A stretch of 64,000 nt of DNA from Nannobrachium achirus. Taxonomy: Eukaryota > Chordata > Actinopteri > Myctophiformes > Myctophidae. Shown here in pieces: positions 32,714 through 45,312 of this stretch. The notes under the pieces are model-generated. The model was not told where the DNA came from. It did no database searches and worked only from the letters and a program-made list of their open reading frames with translations. The DNA lies in contig OY997655.1 of assembly GCA_963921795.1 (NCBI GenBank), positions 8,592,322 to 8,656,321 of the forward strand. The letters are read 5' to 3'. Within the stretch, counting starts at the first letter, position 1. Each line of letters opens with the position of its first letter. A program made the position numbers and the translations under genes.

Positions 32714-33452
32714 TTAAAGGAGAAGTATTAAAGAGAATTCCGGACTAGCCTTTTTCTTCCCTTACTTATATGATGTTATTAAACCCCATAACTCCATCCT
32801 CAGTCCTCCGCAGTTCCGAGCATGAGCGTAGCGGCTACGGTGACGTTTGGGACACAAACACCGTGGAGAGATTTAAAGCAGAAATAAGCAGTTTTCTGCT
32901 GACATGAGCTGGAATCATGCAATTGCTTATTTTTATTTTTTATTTTTATTTTATTATATTCAGGCGGCTAACAATGCTCCCTAAAAAACCTAGTCTCTGT
33001 GGCGCTTCTAGGAGCTGCAGTCTACCTCCAAAACTATTATTGTATCTGTAAGAAGCTCTGTCATTAGCAGCTCATTGGTGCATGAACCAGCCGACCGGGG
33101 CTAAAAGGATTGACAGACAGGTCAACCAATCTGAACAAGAACAAGAGGCGGTCCTGATTGGTCTGTTATTTTGGATGGGTGACCCAGTTTAATCGACCAA
33201 TGACAGAACTTCTCACAGATAAAAATAATAGTTTTGGAGGCAGATTGTAGCCCCAGGAAGTGTCACACACACAACATTTCTTTAGGAAGCATTGTTAGCC
33301 ACCTGAATACAATAAAAATTAAATACATTTTTAAAATAAGCAATTGCATGATTCCTGCTTATGTCAGCAGAAAACTGCTTATTTCTGCTTTAAGTTATTA
33401 AGAATTTTTGAGCAGGTAAGAAAAAAGGCTACTCCGGGAATTCTCCCTTTAA
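32714..33452. mobile_element. TTAA-flanked fold-back element
   Basis: TTAA flanks AGGAGAAGTATTAAAGAGAA on the left and GGGAATTCTCCCT on the right. The arms stay complementary deep into the element (AAGCAGAAATAAGCAGTTTT against its complement near 33370). It is non-autonomous, of Kolobok or piggyBac type on target-site grounds. Confidence 0.75.
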
Positions 33453-33839
33453 CTCTGCACTCTCCAGATCTTGACTATACCGTGAGTGCGACGTGAAGAG
33501 ATTATTATACACCTTTCAGGGAGCACTCAAAACATATCAGCGTCGCCATCTAAAAGCCTCCTTCTGACTTAGCGTACAGTATATCAACACATATCGCCAG
33601 CACCATCTCAAAAGCCTTCTGACTCACTACAGTATATCAAGTGACTTGTTTCTTGCCAAGATTCTCCCAAGCCAAAAGATCACACACACATTTGCACGAG
33701 CAAGTGTATGTCCATGGGTGTCGCACAAATTCTGGGCCCTGGGTACAATGATTCACTGCGGGCCCCCCATGAATGTTCTTCATAGGGGGAGGGGGTTTAA
33801 CCCATTAGACTGGGAACGCATTATCTTTTTTTTGAAAAA

Positions 33840-34045
33840 CCTACGTTTCCCATCTCAAAATATTTAGTTCCAGGGACCTCCCAGAAGCAAAATTTGAGTT
33901 ACAAATGTTTGCTTAAAAAATACATATATACAAAGATTTGCACACATTTTCACGATTTGTTAAAAATATCAGATCTACAAGCTTGCAGTGTGAGCTTGTA
34001 TATCTGCTATTTGTCAATATCTAAAGTATAAAATAATTAAGGCCC
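33840..34045. mobile_element. HP-A MITE remnant
   Basis: It holds the reverse body (TTAGTTCCAGGGACC, TTTGAGTTACAAATG) and a shortened hairpin (33966-34012) lacking the GC apex, inserted in a GC-rich repeat. Confidence 0.6.
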
Positions 34046-35106
34046 CTCCACCTTGGGCCCTAGTAACTCAGTCCCACTGTTCCCCCCCCTTGTGACGCCC
34101 CTGTCTCCAAGCCAAAAGATCACACACACATTCGTGCGTGCGAGCAAGTGTATGGGTGGCACATTAGTTCTGGGTTGGTCTCTAAAGGGGGATAAACACT
34201 TCACATGATGTTGCAGAAAGAGGAGTTGGAAGCTCTTTTCTCAGACATAAACTCTCTGCTGTGACGGTGAACCCCCTAAAAAAACATGTACTTAAAAGCA
34301 CTCAACATCCAAGGATGTGTGGTACTAGCACTCGTATCACCAATAACATCGGCGGCCTCAATTTCAGCAGTTTATTTTGGCCAGAATAAATAAATGCAAA
34401 CTTTGTTCTGCCCTAGTTGGTCTTCTGTGCTCTGATGGTAGATATAAAAGTTTATGGAAATGTTTTTTATTTTTATTTTTTATCTCAAACTGATTTCTCT
34501 TTTGGAAAGTCAAGTTTATTCTTTATAAAAACATTTATTCAACAAGAATTCAATGTGCATCAAATTCAAGACACGTAATAAAGTGTAATAAACACAAGTG
34601 ACTGAAACCGAGGTACATAAATGTTTTACAAAAATTCAAACAGATTATTGGAACACAACACATTCCTTTGAGATCGCTCTGACATTGGCGCATGATCAGA
34701 TTGTCAAGTGTAATCGTCTTGTTTTTGGAGCTGTGTGAAGCACAGGCTCCCTATACGTGGCCGTGTGGGTCTGTCTGTCTGTGTGTGTGTGTGTGTGTCT
34801 GTATGTAGCCTGAACTTCCTAAACTTCGGCACGCTACTAGTCCCACAGTTTTGCCACCACACACTCGCGCCATATGTCAAATCGACCGGCTTACTCGGGA
34901 ATGGTGGGCTAGTAACTTGCTAAGAGAAAGGTTCAATAGTTTAATTGATATTAATTTATTAGTGAATTAATTTTTCCCATTGACTTATAATGGGAATCGC
35001 AAAAACTCACATTCAATTATTTGTCTCTCGCAAACCATAGGGGCTACAGTTTCAAGACTTGGAGAGGAGGTTCATAATGATTTCAAGGATTAAATAAAAA
35101 ATAATT

Positions 35107-35798
35107 GTGTCATTTGGCCTCATGGTGGCGCTATAACAGCCCAGTTTACGTTTTGGCCTATAACTGTTGAACCGTAGGTCGGAAAATTAAAATTATTTTT
35201 ACCCTGGATTCCCTGGGTCAAGACGCATCTCCCGATATAGGCCACGCCCATTTGCGCCAGGATAGATTTTCCGCCATTTTGAATTTTCTCCAAAACACAC
35301 TTTTTGTTCCTTTTCCTACATATTTTCTTCAAATGTCTTAAAAACCGGTACACATGATCTATGAACCTATGCAATGAACATACTCAAGGGATATTGCGAT
35401 AGTCCATTCCGTTCGTTCGTAACGGGCTTCCAAAGTTAGCGGGAGGGGCCCGTTTTGCAAACAATAGCCATAAATCACAAACAAAAGGTCCAGTCAACAC
35501 TGAATTTCAACCACAGGTCGGGGGTGGCATACTCAACGAATCCCCAAAAGCATTTCCACTCTGCCTCATGGTGGCGCTATAACGGCCTACTTGTCTCGTA
35601 ACTCTTGAACCGTAGGTCGAAAAATTAAAATTATTTTTTCCCTGGATTCCTTGGGTCAAGACGCATCTCCCCATATAGGCCACGCCCATTTGCGTCAGGA
35701 TAGATTTTCCGCCATCTTGAATTTTCTCCAAAACACACTTTTTGCTCCTTTTCCTACATATTTTCGTCAAATGTCACAAAAATCGGTACACATGATCC
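35107..35798. repeat. Direct repeat, two copies of about 235-260 bp
   Basis: CCTCATGGTGGCGCTATAAC to GGTACACATGATC occurs at about 35107-35370 and again at 35565-35798 with small differences. It belongs to the same dispersed family as 11060-11460. Confidence 0.8.
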
Positions 35799-35850
35799 TG
35801 GGTGACCAGAGAGGTGCCGTTGAGTCTAGCCTGCCCTGAGCATCAACTGC

Positions 35851-35897
<47 letters not shown>
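35851..35897. repeat. (CA)n microsatellite
   Basis: A pure CA tract. A (CAAT)n tract follows at 36272-36302, directly before the fold-back element. Confidence 0.95.
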
Positions 35898-36269
35898 CTC
35901 CACTTCACACGGGTGTGATTTTTTTTTTCATGGAAACCAGCTTATATAGCTATTTTCCCAGCTTTTCTCAGCTCTTGCTAGTTGCCATCTATCTATTTGG
36001 CACTCCTAATACTCGTTGGCTGGGCTGTTTAAACCATCTCAGCACATAAAAGCATGTTTTCCACCTAATGTGAGTCTTTTCCGAGCAAACAGAGTTCGTT
36101 ATAACCCAGCGCACAGTCAACCTTTCACCAAACTCTTCCCATCTTGTTTTTATGAATTGACTACAAAAGGACCCCAATATGAACAAGCCATTGTGCTTTC
36201 TTGTGGTTTTAATCCTATTTGTAGACCTTGTATCTGGCCTGTACTGTCCTGCAACTTTCCTATGCAAAC

Positions 36270-36304
<35 letters not shown>

Positions 36305-36959
36305 GCCGGGGAGCCACAGGCCCAAAAGCTCAAAGAATAGGATGTTACCTGTGATGTCATGACATACTTTTAATTTTTGTTTTTTCTATTAATTTGGTCA
36401 TCAAGGTCCACAGAATGAGAGGCCTGCTTTGCCGGAAATCCTGCGAAAAAAAGTTATGGCCATTTGTATATTCACTCCATCGACTTCAATATAAAGGAAA
36501 GAAACACACCAAAAAAAATATGCTTTAAGTAGCATGTGAGGGGTCAAACTAGGGATTCTTGATGATTCTGAATCCATTGCAAGCATTTGTTTTGCATGAA
36601 AAACATTCCTTGTGCTAGAAAACGGACCAAAATAACGGTGAAAAGTGATGACTCATCACTTTTCACAGGTTTGAGAGGCTGAAATCTAGCCCAAGGAATG
36701 TTTTTCATGCAAAACAAATGCTTGCAATGGATTCAGAATCATGAAGAACCCTTAGTTTGACCCCTCACATGCTACTTTTTTTGGTGTGTTTTTTTCCAGT
36801 ATAGTGAAGTCAATGGGAAACTTTTTTTCGCAGGACTTCCGGCAGAGCAGGCCTCTCATTCTGTGTACCTTATTGACCAAATTAATAGGACAAACAAAAA
36901 TTTGGAGTATGTCATGACATCACAGGTCCTCTCTCATTTTGGCCCAGTGGCTCCCCGGC
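36305..36959. mobile_element. HP-C fold-back element, TA-flanked
   Basis: GCCGGGGAGCCACAGGCCC pairs with the far end (GGGCC-GTGGCTCCCCGGC), with TA on both sides. Inner arms carry TGCAAGCATTTGTTTTGCAT and its complement around GTGATGACTCATCAC. Inner-arm relatives occur at 48330-48767 and 50628-51293. Confidence 0.78.
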
Positions 36960-37489
36960 TACAATCTATCTGTCTGTCGTTTGCGTGCACTCATACTTCA
37001 GTCCCATGAACCTTGAGTAAGCAGCACATGTACTCAAGGTGCGTATCAAAGAGTACATAAGGCTTTACTCATCTCTCTACTCCCTCTGCCTCTGGCCTTC
37101 AAGACCTCACAGCTTGATATTTGTAAGAAACCAGAAAAATGGGTTTCTGAAAATGGGTTTCTGAAAGGAACTGTTTGGGATAACGTGTTCCTTCCACGCG
37201 CTACGTCCAGCCGGGGAAACTCCCCCTGTCAGGTGAAAAGAAGTCGCTTGGCCTCCTCATGTTGGCAGAGGGAGTGTAGCGCCCAGGATTACAATAAGAC
37301 GTTTGACACCGGGTGAAAAAAAAATGGGTTACAAAAATCGTGGGATAAAACAGGGTTTCTGCCACTACACAGTCAAATAGATCGACTATCTATTTAGATT
37401 GATTATTATAATTCAATCCATCATCAGTTTGATTAACTGCACCCTACTCATGTCCCACATTCTTTTCCCCCCTCCCATCCTCTCTGCAG

Positions 37490-37614
37490 GGATCTCCATT
37501 GCCAGTGCGCTGATAGATACGTCCCAGCAGAAGCCCATGGACTACAAGGACAAGTCCCTGGGACTGAAGAACCGCAAGGCGCACCCCCCGGCCCACCAAG
37601 GCACCTGTGTCTGA
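37490..37614 (+). CDS. atrn/atrnl1: Attractin-family gene, last exon and stop
   Basis: After acceptor TCTCTGCAG the phase-1 frame reads (G)ISIASALIDTSQQKPMDY, then KDKSLGLKNRKAHPPAHQGT and CV before TGA. This matches the end of attractin-family tails (SGxxxASALxDxSQQ, then KNRK/RNRK, ending GTCV or GTCI). The final T-C-V also fits a class I PDZ ligand; that is an inference, not a known property I can cite. It completes a tail segment of about 120 residues over three exons. The -GTCV end favours ATRNL1 as I recall it, but HPPA and KPIA resemble ATRN. Confidence 0.84.
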
Positions 37615-39870
37615 GGAGGAGGGGAGGGGGACGCACACAGACCTCTCCCCACCCCAAACCCACCCACCCACCGCTTGCCCTGCCCTGCCTGGGGCCTGGC
37701 TGGCTGGCTGTGTGGCTGACTGACTGGGGAGGAAAGGGACTGAACTAATCTGCCGCTTTGCACCGCGGGGTTTCCCCAGACGGGAAGACAAGGATGGACG
37801 ACCAGGGCCTAAAGACCTTAATTTATGCTCCTCTTTGTCATCGCTTTGGGTCTGAGAGCGGAACGATGTACGAAGGGCCGAGGACAGTCGGACTGTTAAG
37901 CTCGCCACGTGGGACTGACGGGCCGACTGTTCTCGCCCCACTCACGACGAAGTGTCCCAGACATAAGACTAAAGGAGGGCGAACCGGGGCGTAAAAAGAC
38001 ATTTGTTTTAGGCTCTGTCGCGCTTTGTCGTCGGTTCGAGAACGACTGGCCCATAAACCCGACTGTCCATAAGACGCGTGACGAAGTACGGATGCGGGGC
38101 GTAACGCAGCCCCCCCCCCCCCCCCCGGTTCCATCTGGCTGCTACTACAGTACAAACCACGTTTTCACCGTTTTGACTGAAACCTCAAGCATTCCTTGCC
38201 TCACCATCTTTTCCACCATCTCCCTCCTTCCCCCTCCTCTACCGCCGGGATTTGCTCACGACCCTGACACTCGACCCCACCGCCGCCTCCACCACCAACA
38301 CTACCAACACCGTACGTCTTTCTTTTCCAATTTAACCTCTGTGGATTTATCTGTTGTTTGGTCCCTAAGCCGCAGCTTCTCCCATCAAATCGCCCCCCAG
38401 CCTCTCCTACCTGAACCTGTGAACTTTGGGGGAAAACGCAAGACCATTGGTCATCAACGTGGTTAGCCAATGGCGGCGCCCACAGGATTAACACACACCC
38501 CTCCCTCCCTCCACACCGACCACTGACCCCGGAAAAAACGGGGAATCGGCAGGCGAGAGAAACCGACCAATGAATAAGCTCCTTCATGCCACTCAGAGCA
38601 CCGTGTGTGTGCGTGTGACTGTGTGTGTGTGCGTGCGTGCATTCTTGTATTACTGTACTTGTGAGTGTCCAAATGGTCGTCCCCGCAAGCACTCTAGCAT
38701 TTGAGAAATAGACATTATGAGTAACTAAAAAAAATTTTGCTTTGAGATAATGATAATTAAACAAAAACAAAAGGCTTACAATGAGTAAAGGTTTTCAGTT
38801 TAGGATGAACACATTTAGAGGTTCATTGTATTTTCCAAGTTGGACACATGCCAGATTCATAGCTGGTCGTTCGTGTAGCTTTTAGCTTTACGTTTAGGGA
38901 CAAAAATAGCACTGAATTGTATAGAGCATTCATAATTTCGGTGCCCCAAAAGTGTTGATATCCTCAGAGTTATCGTCGTTGGCGGGTGGAAACCTCGTAT
39001 CTCCAAGTTTCAAATTTGTACGTTCTTTCGCAAAGCAAAGAAATCCCTGCTTCATCATACAAGTCTGTGGCACAAAAGTAGTGAAAACAGCAGATCTACA
39101 AGCACGCAACGCCTCGCGGTGCGAGGCGTTGTGTGCTTGTAGATCGGCTGTTTTCACTACTTTAAATCATTTTAAAATGATAAATGCAACAAACGATATT
39201 GGACATACAAGGTTTTCACCCGACAACGACATTATAGTAATACAAGCGCGCGCACGCCTGTGTGTGTGTGTGTGTGTGGTCGAGTGTTCGCCTACGTTTA
39301 CGTTGCCAACTAATGCTGTTCCGCGGTGCTGAAGCCTTGGATTTGTCTTTTTTTCCTCTCTCACACAACTCTCGCTGTCGCTGCATCAACTCAATTATCT
39401 CTGCTGCCTTTTCCCCCCTCTTCTTCTTCGTGGAAGGAACGGCGGACGGATCACACTCACAGTCGGAGGCATTGTCAAGGTCATTCTGACCCCAACCACC
39501 ACCACACACCACCTGCTGATAATAGAAATAAACAAATACGAAAAAGCTTTTCCCACAGTCTCCTCCTGTACATAAGTGTACCACGATATTGTTACCATTC
39601 ACTGGTACCATGTTGGAATATACCTTTCCCATATCCAGCCAAGCTGAAGCAAAAAGTCTGTATTTTATCCCCTGGGGGCGGGCCGAATACAACGTATTAC
39701 ACAAAGAGACGGCGGAGGCTAAACAACGACTGCAACACCGTTAAGAGCTGAATGTTTGTGGCAAAAAGACGGCAAATTACGGTGGGGAGGGGGGACGCAA
39801 CTACCGGATCGGACTGTACCGGATTGGATTGGACCAGACCGTCGGCTCTGGTTTAACAATAAAAAAAAGG
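37615..39870 (+). other. Probable 3' UTR of the attractin-family gene
   Basis: GC-rich sequence follows the stop, with a C-run (38110-38127) and TG microsatellites. The first strong poly(A) signal I see is AATAAA at 39858-39863 inside AACAATAAAAAAAAGG. The HP-B element at 38973-39232 would lie within this UTR. A longer UTR, to the AT-rich region near 42600, is equally possible. Confidence 0.4.
38973..39232. mobile_element. HP-B palindromic MITE, copy 2
   Basis: The ends are TCGTCGTTGGCGGGTGGAAA and TTTTCACCCGACAACGAC. The central hairpin (39080-39160) is nearly perfect, with arms GTGAAAACAGCAGATCTACA and apex CGCCTCGC-GGT-GCGAGGCG. Confidence 0.78.
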
Positions 39871-40001
39871 CCTGGAATCTTTATAAATCTATAGAGGGAA
39901 ACGACAGAGACACTTTGAACGGTGCGACTTGACTTGAGGTTTTCTGCTGTTGGTGAGTCAGCAGCAGACCCTGATGTACAATAGTAAGTTATGTATTATT
40001 A

Positions 40002-40525
40002 TTAACCCATTCAGAACGGGTGCACATTATTGTGTATCATTATTTTATGCTTTAACTAATTGAAAAATGGCAGATATACAAGCTCACAGCGCGGCACCGA
40101 GTGCCGCGCTGCGAGCTTGTAGATCTGCTATTTTTGAAAAATCGTGAAAATTAGAATTTTGACCCGATTCTATAAGTGTCTTTTGAATCCTTCTAAGGTT
40201 TTTTGAAAAACCTACTGTATGTTTCTATGTCAGCAATCTGGCTATAGCCATCGTCAAAGAAAAGGTCCTTTTCACTCAACTGGAGCTCAGTTAGTTCTTG
40301 AGAGACTACTATGTCAATGGGTTCTCAAACATTTTCATGTGAAGGACCCCCAAAATGATTCTTATTTGGCCACGCACGGACCCCCATCTCAAAATATTTA
40401 GTTCCAGGGACCACCCCAGAAGCAACATTTGAGTTACAAACGTTCGCTTTGAAAATGCATATATTCAAAGATTTGCACACATCTTTCACGACTTTTTCAA
40501 AAATAGCTAAAGCATTCAATAATTC
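40002..40525. mobile_element. HP-A hairpin-ended MITE
   Basis: It starts TTAACCCATTCAGAACGGGT. The first hairpin (40063-40135) is nearly perfect; the second is deleted down to AAAAATAGCTAAAGCATTC. The body is as in the 28-kb copy, including CTCAGTTAGTTCTTGAGAGA. Confidence 0.72.
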
Positions 40526-41178
40526 TACCCCAGAGGATCACAGCAACTCTAGAAATGCAACGGTTGTTGTGGCGTCTTTTTATATACAGTATATATATAT
40601 AAAACAATGGTACGGTACAGATTTGTGATTTTTTGTTTTTTCGTATTATTTCTCTCGCTGCTGCCAAACACTCTCTCGGATCGCGGAACTTCGGAGGACG
40701 ATGTTTTTACTTTGCCTTTCGTGGCGTTCGTTTCGGATGTGCTTCAGAACAACGTGGTTCCCCCCCAAACCTTATCATGCTTGAGACCCCAAAAAGATCA
40801 ACCTTGGCGTCTCGGATGGACATTGTGAAAGCCCTGTTTCAAAATGAGCTAGAATCACAATCTTGGCGATAGTTGGCAATTATCACTATTTTGTTTGACA
40901 TTTTGAAAAATGTTTGGCAGGCATTATTGCTGTTGGAAATGTTCTGAAAACCCATTTGAAAAGTCAAGTTAATGTAATTGATCATAGATTGAAACAATTT
41001 AGAAATAATAATGATCAATAGAAATTGTAGCGAGAAAATCTAATAAATTAATAAGTGGGTCAGTGACCCGAACAGGGGTCCTGAACCATAGTTTGGTTCA
41101 GAAACAGAAGCCACAGTCACATCTGGTTTGCACCACCAAATGATCTAATTTGTCTTTCTTTTTTCTCCCCCCGAAATC

Positions 41179-41354
41179 AGTGGTTATGGGTCCAGGGACC
41201 CCCAGGGGACCTTGAAGGGGTTTCAGGGTGGTCCCCAGCGATATTAGTTAAATATAGCATTTTAAAAAGTTTAACCACTTTAACCTTTTTTAGACTGGGC
41301 CAAATTCATATACATTTTGGGGGTCCTTTACAAAAGTTTGGGAACCAACCACTG
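41179..41354. mobile_element. Short hAT-like MITE
   Basis: CAGTGGTTATGGGTCCAGGG on the left and GGGAACCAACCACTG on the right are approximate inverted termini around GGGGGTCC blocks. No clear target duplication is seen. Confidence 0.5.
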
Positions 41355-41373
41355 CTTTTACTCCATGCTAACT

Positions 41374-41689
41374 CAGGGGTTGAATGCTAACGTTTGCCCG
41401 ATATGCACGTAGCAAGTAAATCAGACGTCGGGGCAAGTGGAGCTTTGCTTTCAGGTTGCCCCGATGACGGGCAAGTGCGTTTGGGTGGGTAAGCAACCGT
41501 CTTCATTAAATATGATTGCTTATTCCTGAAAGAACAAACAATGCTAACGTTTTACAATTATCACTCGATCAGACGTTCACAGTGATATCGATTGGATTTA
41601 ACATTGATTTGATGTACTTTTCGGGCAAGTGGGCATGACCTTTGGGCAAGTAGAACTTGACGTGTTTGAGACCTTAGTGTCAACCCCTG
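41374..41689. mobile_element. hAT-type MITE with near-perfect 8-bp TSD
   Basis: Termini CAGGGGTTGA and TGTCAACCCCTG are flanked by TGCTAACT (41366-41373) and AGCTAACT (41690-41697). It is 316 bp with repeated GGGCAAGTG motifs inside. Confidence 0.8.
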
Positions 41690-41798
41690 AGCTAACTTGA
41701 TGCAAACCTGAGCGAGAGAGAGAGAGGGGGCGATAGAGCGTGTGTGTGTGTGCACCGGACTCTTCAGAGGTAAACAATGTGAATCTCTTTTGTTGCTG

Positions 41799-42112
41799 TT
41801 AAAGGACCAGGTCACCTCTGGGACAACCAGATCTTATTTTATTGTTGTGTGGGACACGATCAACACAATCCTGAATTATTTTTTTGTGTTCAATCTGTGT
41901 TTTTAGATATGTTAGTATTTCAGCATGCTACAACTGGTCATATGATGCATTTTGCATCATATGACCAGTTGTAGCATGCTGAAATCGGCTGAAATACTAA
42001 AATATCTAAAAACACAGATTGAACACAAAGAATAACTCAGGATTGTGTTGATCGTGTCCCACACAACAATAAAATAAGATCTGGTTGTCCCAGAGGTGAC
42101 CTGGTCCTTTAA
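41799..42112. mobile_element. TTAA-flanked near-perfect fold-back MITE
   Basis: TTAA on both sides flanks AGGACCAGGTCACCTCTGGG and its exact complement. The whole 306 bp folds on itself, with apex CATATGATGCATTTTGCATC. It has no coding capacity. Confidence 0.9.
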
Positions 42113-42119
42113 TTTCTGC

Positions 42120-42877
42120 TGGGTTATCATTTTGTATTTTTTATTTTAATGTCTTTCATTTTAATGATGTTTTTTTTCACTGAATACGGCGAGAAGACAA
42201 GATTAATCGTTCACTTCTGTTGTTGTGGGCCTTGTCACCTTGTTTAACTATCACAATATGATATTATATAAAAGTGGGAAGCGTCGGCGCGAAAACAAAT
42301 ATTTTACAGTTCAGTATGAGAGCGTTTCTGTATGTTTTTTGTTTTGATATTTAATGGATTCCTGTGTAGTATCACGTTTCAATTGACTTATCCTTGACTG
42401 AAAAAAAAATGTCGATGTCCAGTATTTTTTTATGTTATTGTTTTTTTTTTCTTAAGTTGTGCATCTTTATGGACTATTAATATGGGCATTGCTTACTCTG
42501 TTTAAAAAAAGTGTTCAATCATGATGCATTTCAAAAGGATAGTATTCAAGCTATTGTTTATTATTATTATTATTTTATTGTAGGTTGTGTTATGTTTTTA
42601 TATATAAAGTAAAGCCTGTAACAGTGTTAATACACGGGAATCACTCTCTCACTGTAACATGTAAAAAAAAAGAATCATAACGGTAATATTCTATGTATTT
42701 TAAAAACTTGAAAACATGCCAGAAAAAAAAATACAAATAAAAATATAAACTAAAAAAAAAATTATATCCTGGATATCCTGTTTTGCAAAGCAAAATGTAA
42801 TTCTGCTCCAGCCTCCGTGTATAATATTTTTGCACAGTCATGCTGCTACAGTCACCTTCATTCCATTCCGTCACTAT
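42120..42877. other. AT-rich stretch without a recognised gene
   Basis: Homopolymer A and T runs and short palindromes only, with several AATAAA-like hexamers. It could be the distal UTR or flank of the attractin-family gene, but nothing decides this. Confidence 0.4.
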
Positions 42878-43313
42878 TCACACTAACCTGACTGCGCCTG
42901 ATGGTGGCAGCAGTGCGTATGCCTGGCTGAATACCGCTCTGCTTACCATCATCTGGGATCGCTCGGGCAGACCCGATGTAAGGGGGCGGGCCATTTTTTT
43001 TTAAATTCTTTAGCAGGTGATTGGATGGGGTCGTCTCTCTATCACAGTCTGGGAGTGCCAACTCCAACCACTCATATTGGCCTGTCTGCATGAGTTTACA
43101 CCCAGAATCCGCCTCCTGGGTTTCCACGTGGTCTGCAATCAGACTCTATTGGCTCAGAGCCGCTCAGAGCCCGCCCGTAGCTGCGGCTGATTCTTCCGGC
43201 CCGGGACTTTACGAGTGTTATCAACTCTCCCCGAGCAATCTCAGATGGTAAAGTAGGGCGGTACGCACTACTGCCACCATCTGGCGCAGTCAGGTTATGT
43301 TCACACTGTTTCT
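42878..43313. mobile_element. TIR element (MITE), GC-rich interior
   Basis: TTCACACTAACCTGACTGCGCC on the left is mirrored by GGCGCAGTCAGGTTATGTTC on the right. Complementarity continues through GGTGGCAGCAGTGCGTA and GGGATCGCTCGGG with mismatches. A 3- or 8-bp duplication is not evident. After it, 43320-44230 holds unassigned sequence and a degenerate hairpin (43714-43770). Confidence 0.65.
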
Positions 43314-44236
43314 TCACAACCATCATTTATGAGCTTCAGATTTACAGTATCTGTGTTCGTTGTTCCAATTTGAATGTCTGTTCATTTCACTTGGCTTCCA
43401 GGTCCACTTGTTTACAGGCACATGCACACATAGACATCAAAGGGGGCTTGAGCCCCTGCCAATTTATCCGTCGGTAAAAAGTGCCCTCTCCAGACCATGA
43501 ATGCAGTTTTCACTATGGTGAAAGAAATGCAAATGCCCCCTCTTTCCATGCCATACCTGAAGGCAGCATTCAAGAGAATTGCCTTAATTGTCCAAACTAA
43601 CTAACGCACCATATGTTGAAAGAATGTCCCTCTCTGTGTAGAAATCCATGCCGTTGCGCCACATCTCCAGTATTGACTTGATTATGCTTAGTTCAGTGTG
43701 GTATCGAGCCCCGAAAATAGCCGACCTCGCAGCTGCGACGCGTTGTGAGCTTGGAGGACTGCTATTTTCGATATTTTCACGAAAAGGCCCTTTTAGAAAA
43801 CATTCTCTGCACGTCCCTGCTTGTTTATCCTGTAGAAATACTCTCTCAGGATTAGATGAAATTGGTTTCCTGAAACGTATTTTTGGTTTGCTAGAGGTGG
43901 AGAGACAGATCTCTGTCTCTGAACAAACACTATAGCAATGATTACTATCACGATATAGAAATTGAAATTCTTGTCTGTCTTTATGCAAGTTACAGTAATT
44001 CCTTCGCACGCAGTTGTCTGTTGTTGTATCGTATCCTACCTGCTCACCTGCCAGCGAGGAGCCCCCACCGGGAGGAAGTAGCGGTGAAATCTCGCTATTT
44101 CTACGTGTCATTACTTCGACTACAGGAGTCGGCAGGTATAGCTACTCACCAGCGTCGGGCTTACTGAGGTTAGGGTTTGGCCCTTCAAATATGTCACCAT
44201 TTCTTTCACAGCTTGTTAGCTTTTTTTTAATTATTA

Positions 44237-44362
44237 TTCTTACTGATTTACAGTTTATGATAATATCATAAACTGTAAATCAGTAAGAATTATTTCTGTA
44301 TTTTTTTATTTCTATATATTATATAGAAATTAAAAATACATAGAAATTAAAAATACAGAAAT
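44237..44362. repeat. Two adjacent palindromes
   Basis: The first is perfect (ATTCTTACTGATTTACAGTT to its complement, 44237-44292). It is followed by an AT-rich imperfect one whose arms read ATTTCTGTATTTTT and AAAAATACAGAAAT. Confidence 0.85.
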
Positions 44363-44439
44363 AAAAAATAAAAGTCCATGATTAATAAGAGGCCTAAGGA
44401 CGAAAAGAGAGGTTGTGCCATGTCTGGGCCATCTGGCCA

Positions 44440-44760
44440 AAGGGATTCGGTTCGCCCTGCATCAGAGGGATCTCCATATATGGCAATAAAAGGGATTTGG
44501 TTCCCCTGACATCACAGTGATTATATATTGGCATTTACAGATATGATGACATCAGGGCTCTCCATGTATGAGCATAAAAGGGATTTGGTTCTCCTGGCAT
44601 CACAGGGATCTCCATATATGGCAATAAAACGGATTTGGTTCCCATGACATCACAGTGATGTCAGAGCGTGAGAGTCAATCAACAAAAAAGACAAGTGTTA
44701 CCCATACAGACAGACAGATACGGTCAAGATGTGACTGTTCTGATAGTAAACTTCAGTAAT
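44440..44760. repeat. CCATATATGG-associated repeat
   Basis: Direct repeats of TCTCCATATATGGCAATAAA and GGATTTGGTTCCC-TGACAT are followed by ACAGACAGACAGATACGG. This is the same motif family as the blocks flanking the RARS1-like genes. Confidence 0.65.
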
Positions 44761-45064
44761 AAATAGGCTAAAATAGCATTTCTGCCACTTTTTGTGGTCA
44801 CATATTCAGATACTGGATTCTGATTGGCTTAAAACAGTGGTAAATCAGTCAACAACCTTAAGTTGGCTCATGGACCCCGCCCACTGTTGTGTTGCAGTTG
44901 TATAACTAAATAACCTTGCAAGTTACAACTGTGTTTTCTTTCATTTATATGGTAGAAGTGGTAGAAAAGCAATTTAACATTCGAGGGTCATGGGTTGTTG
45001 GCTGATTTACCACTGATTCATGGTTTCATGGTTGTTCACAACCTCGCGGTAAATGGCTTACATT

Positions 45065-45312
45065 TGTCATTGTCGGGTGGAATGTGTCCAAAACTGTTCA
45101 TTTTGTATTTATAGTTTTAAAAATTATTTAAACTATTGAAAATAGACGATCTACAAGCACACACCGCTTCACATCGCTATTTTCACTAGTTTCGTGCACC
45201 AGTCTAGCTTGTATGAAGCAGGCTTTACTTCTTTACGAAAAAGAAAGAAAGAAAAAAAAAAAAACGTACAAATGTGAAACTTGGAGATACGAGATTTCTC
45301 CCCGACTGACGA
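45065..45312. mobile_element. HP-B MITE, degenerate copy
   Basis: The termini TTGTCATTGTCGGGTGGAA and TTTCTCCCCGACTGACGA remain, while the central hairpin is largely lost (45138-45185). Confidence 0.6.

Larger units (their letters stand above)
30865..37489 (+). other. Attractin-family last intron, 6.6 kb
   Basis: It runs from GTAAGA to TCTCTGCAG. It contains the splice-donor minisatellite, fold-back elements and dispersed repeats listed separately. Stretches 34050-35100, 35800-36300 and 36960-37490 hold low-complexity sequence and the inverted partner of 2550-2740, with no recognisable gene. Confidence 0.75.

Noticed and set aside
37444-38770. Open frames of 105-189 codons on both strands around the attractin stop codon
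   Set aside because: They lie in GC-rich UTR-like sequence or antisense to the last exon, with low-complexity Gly/Pro/Ser content and no recognisable domain.
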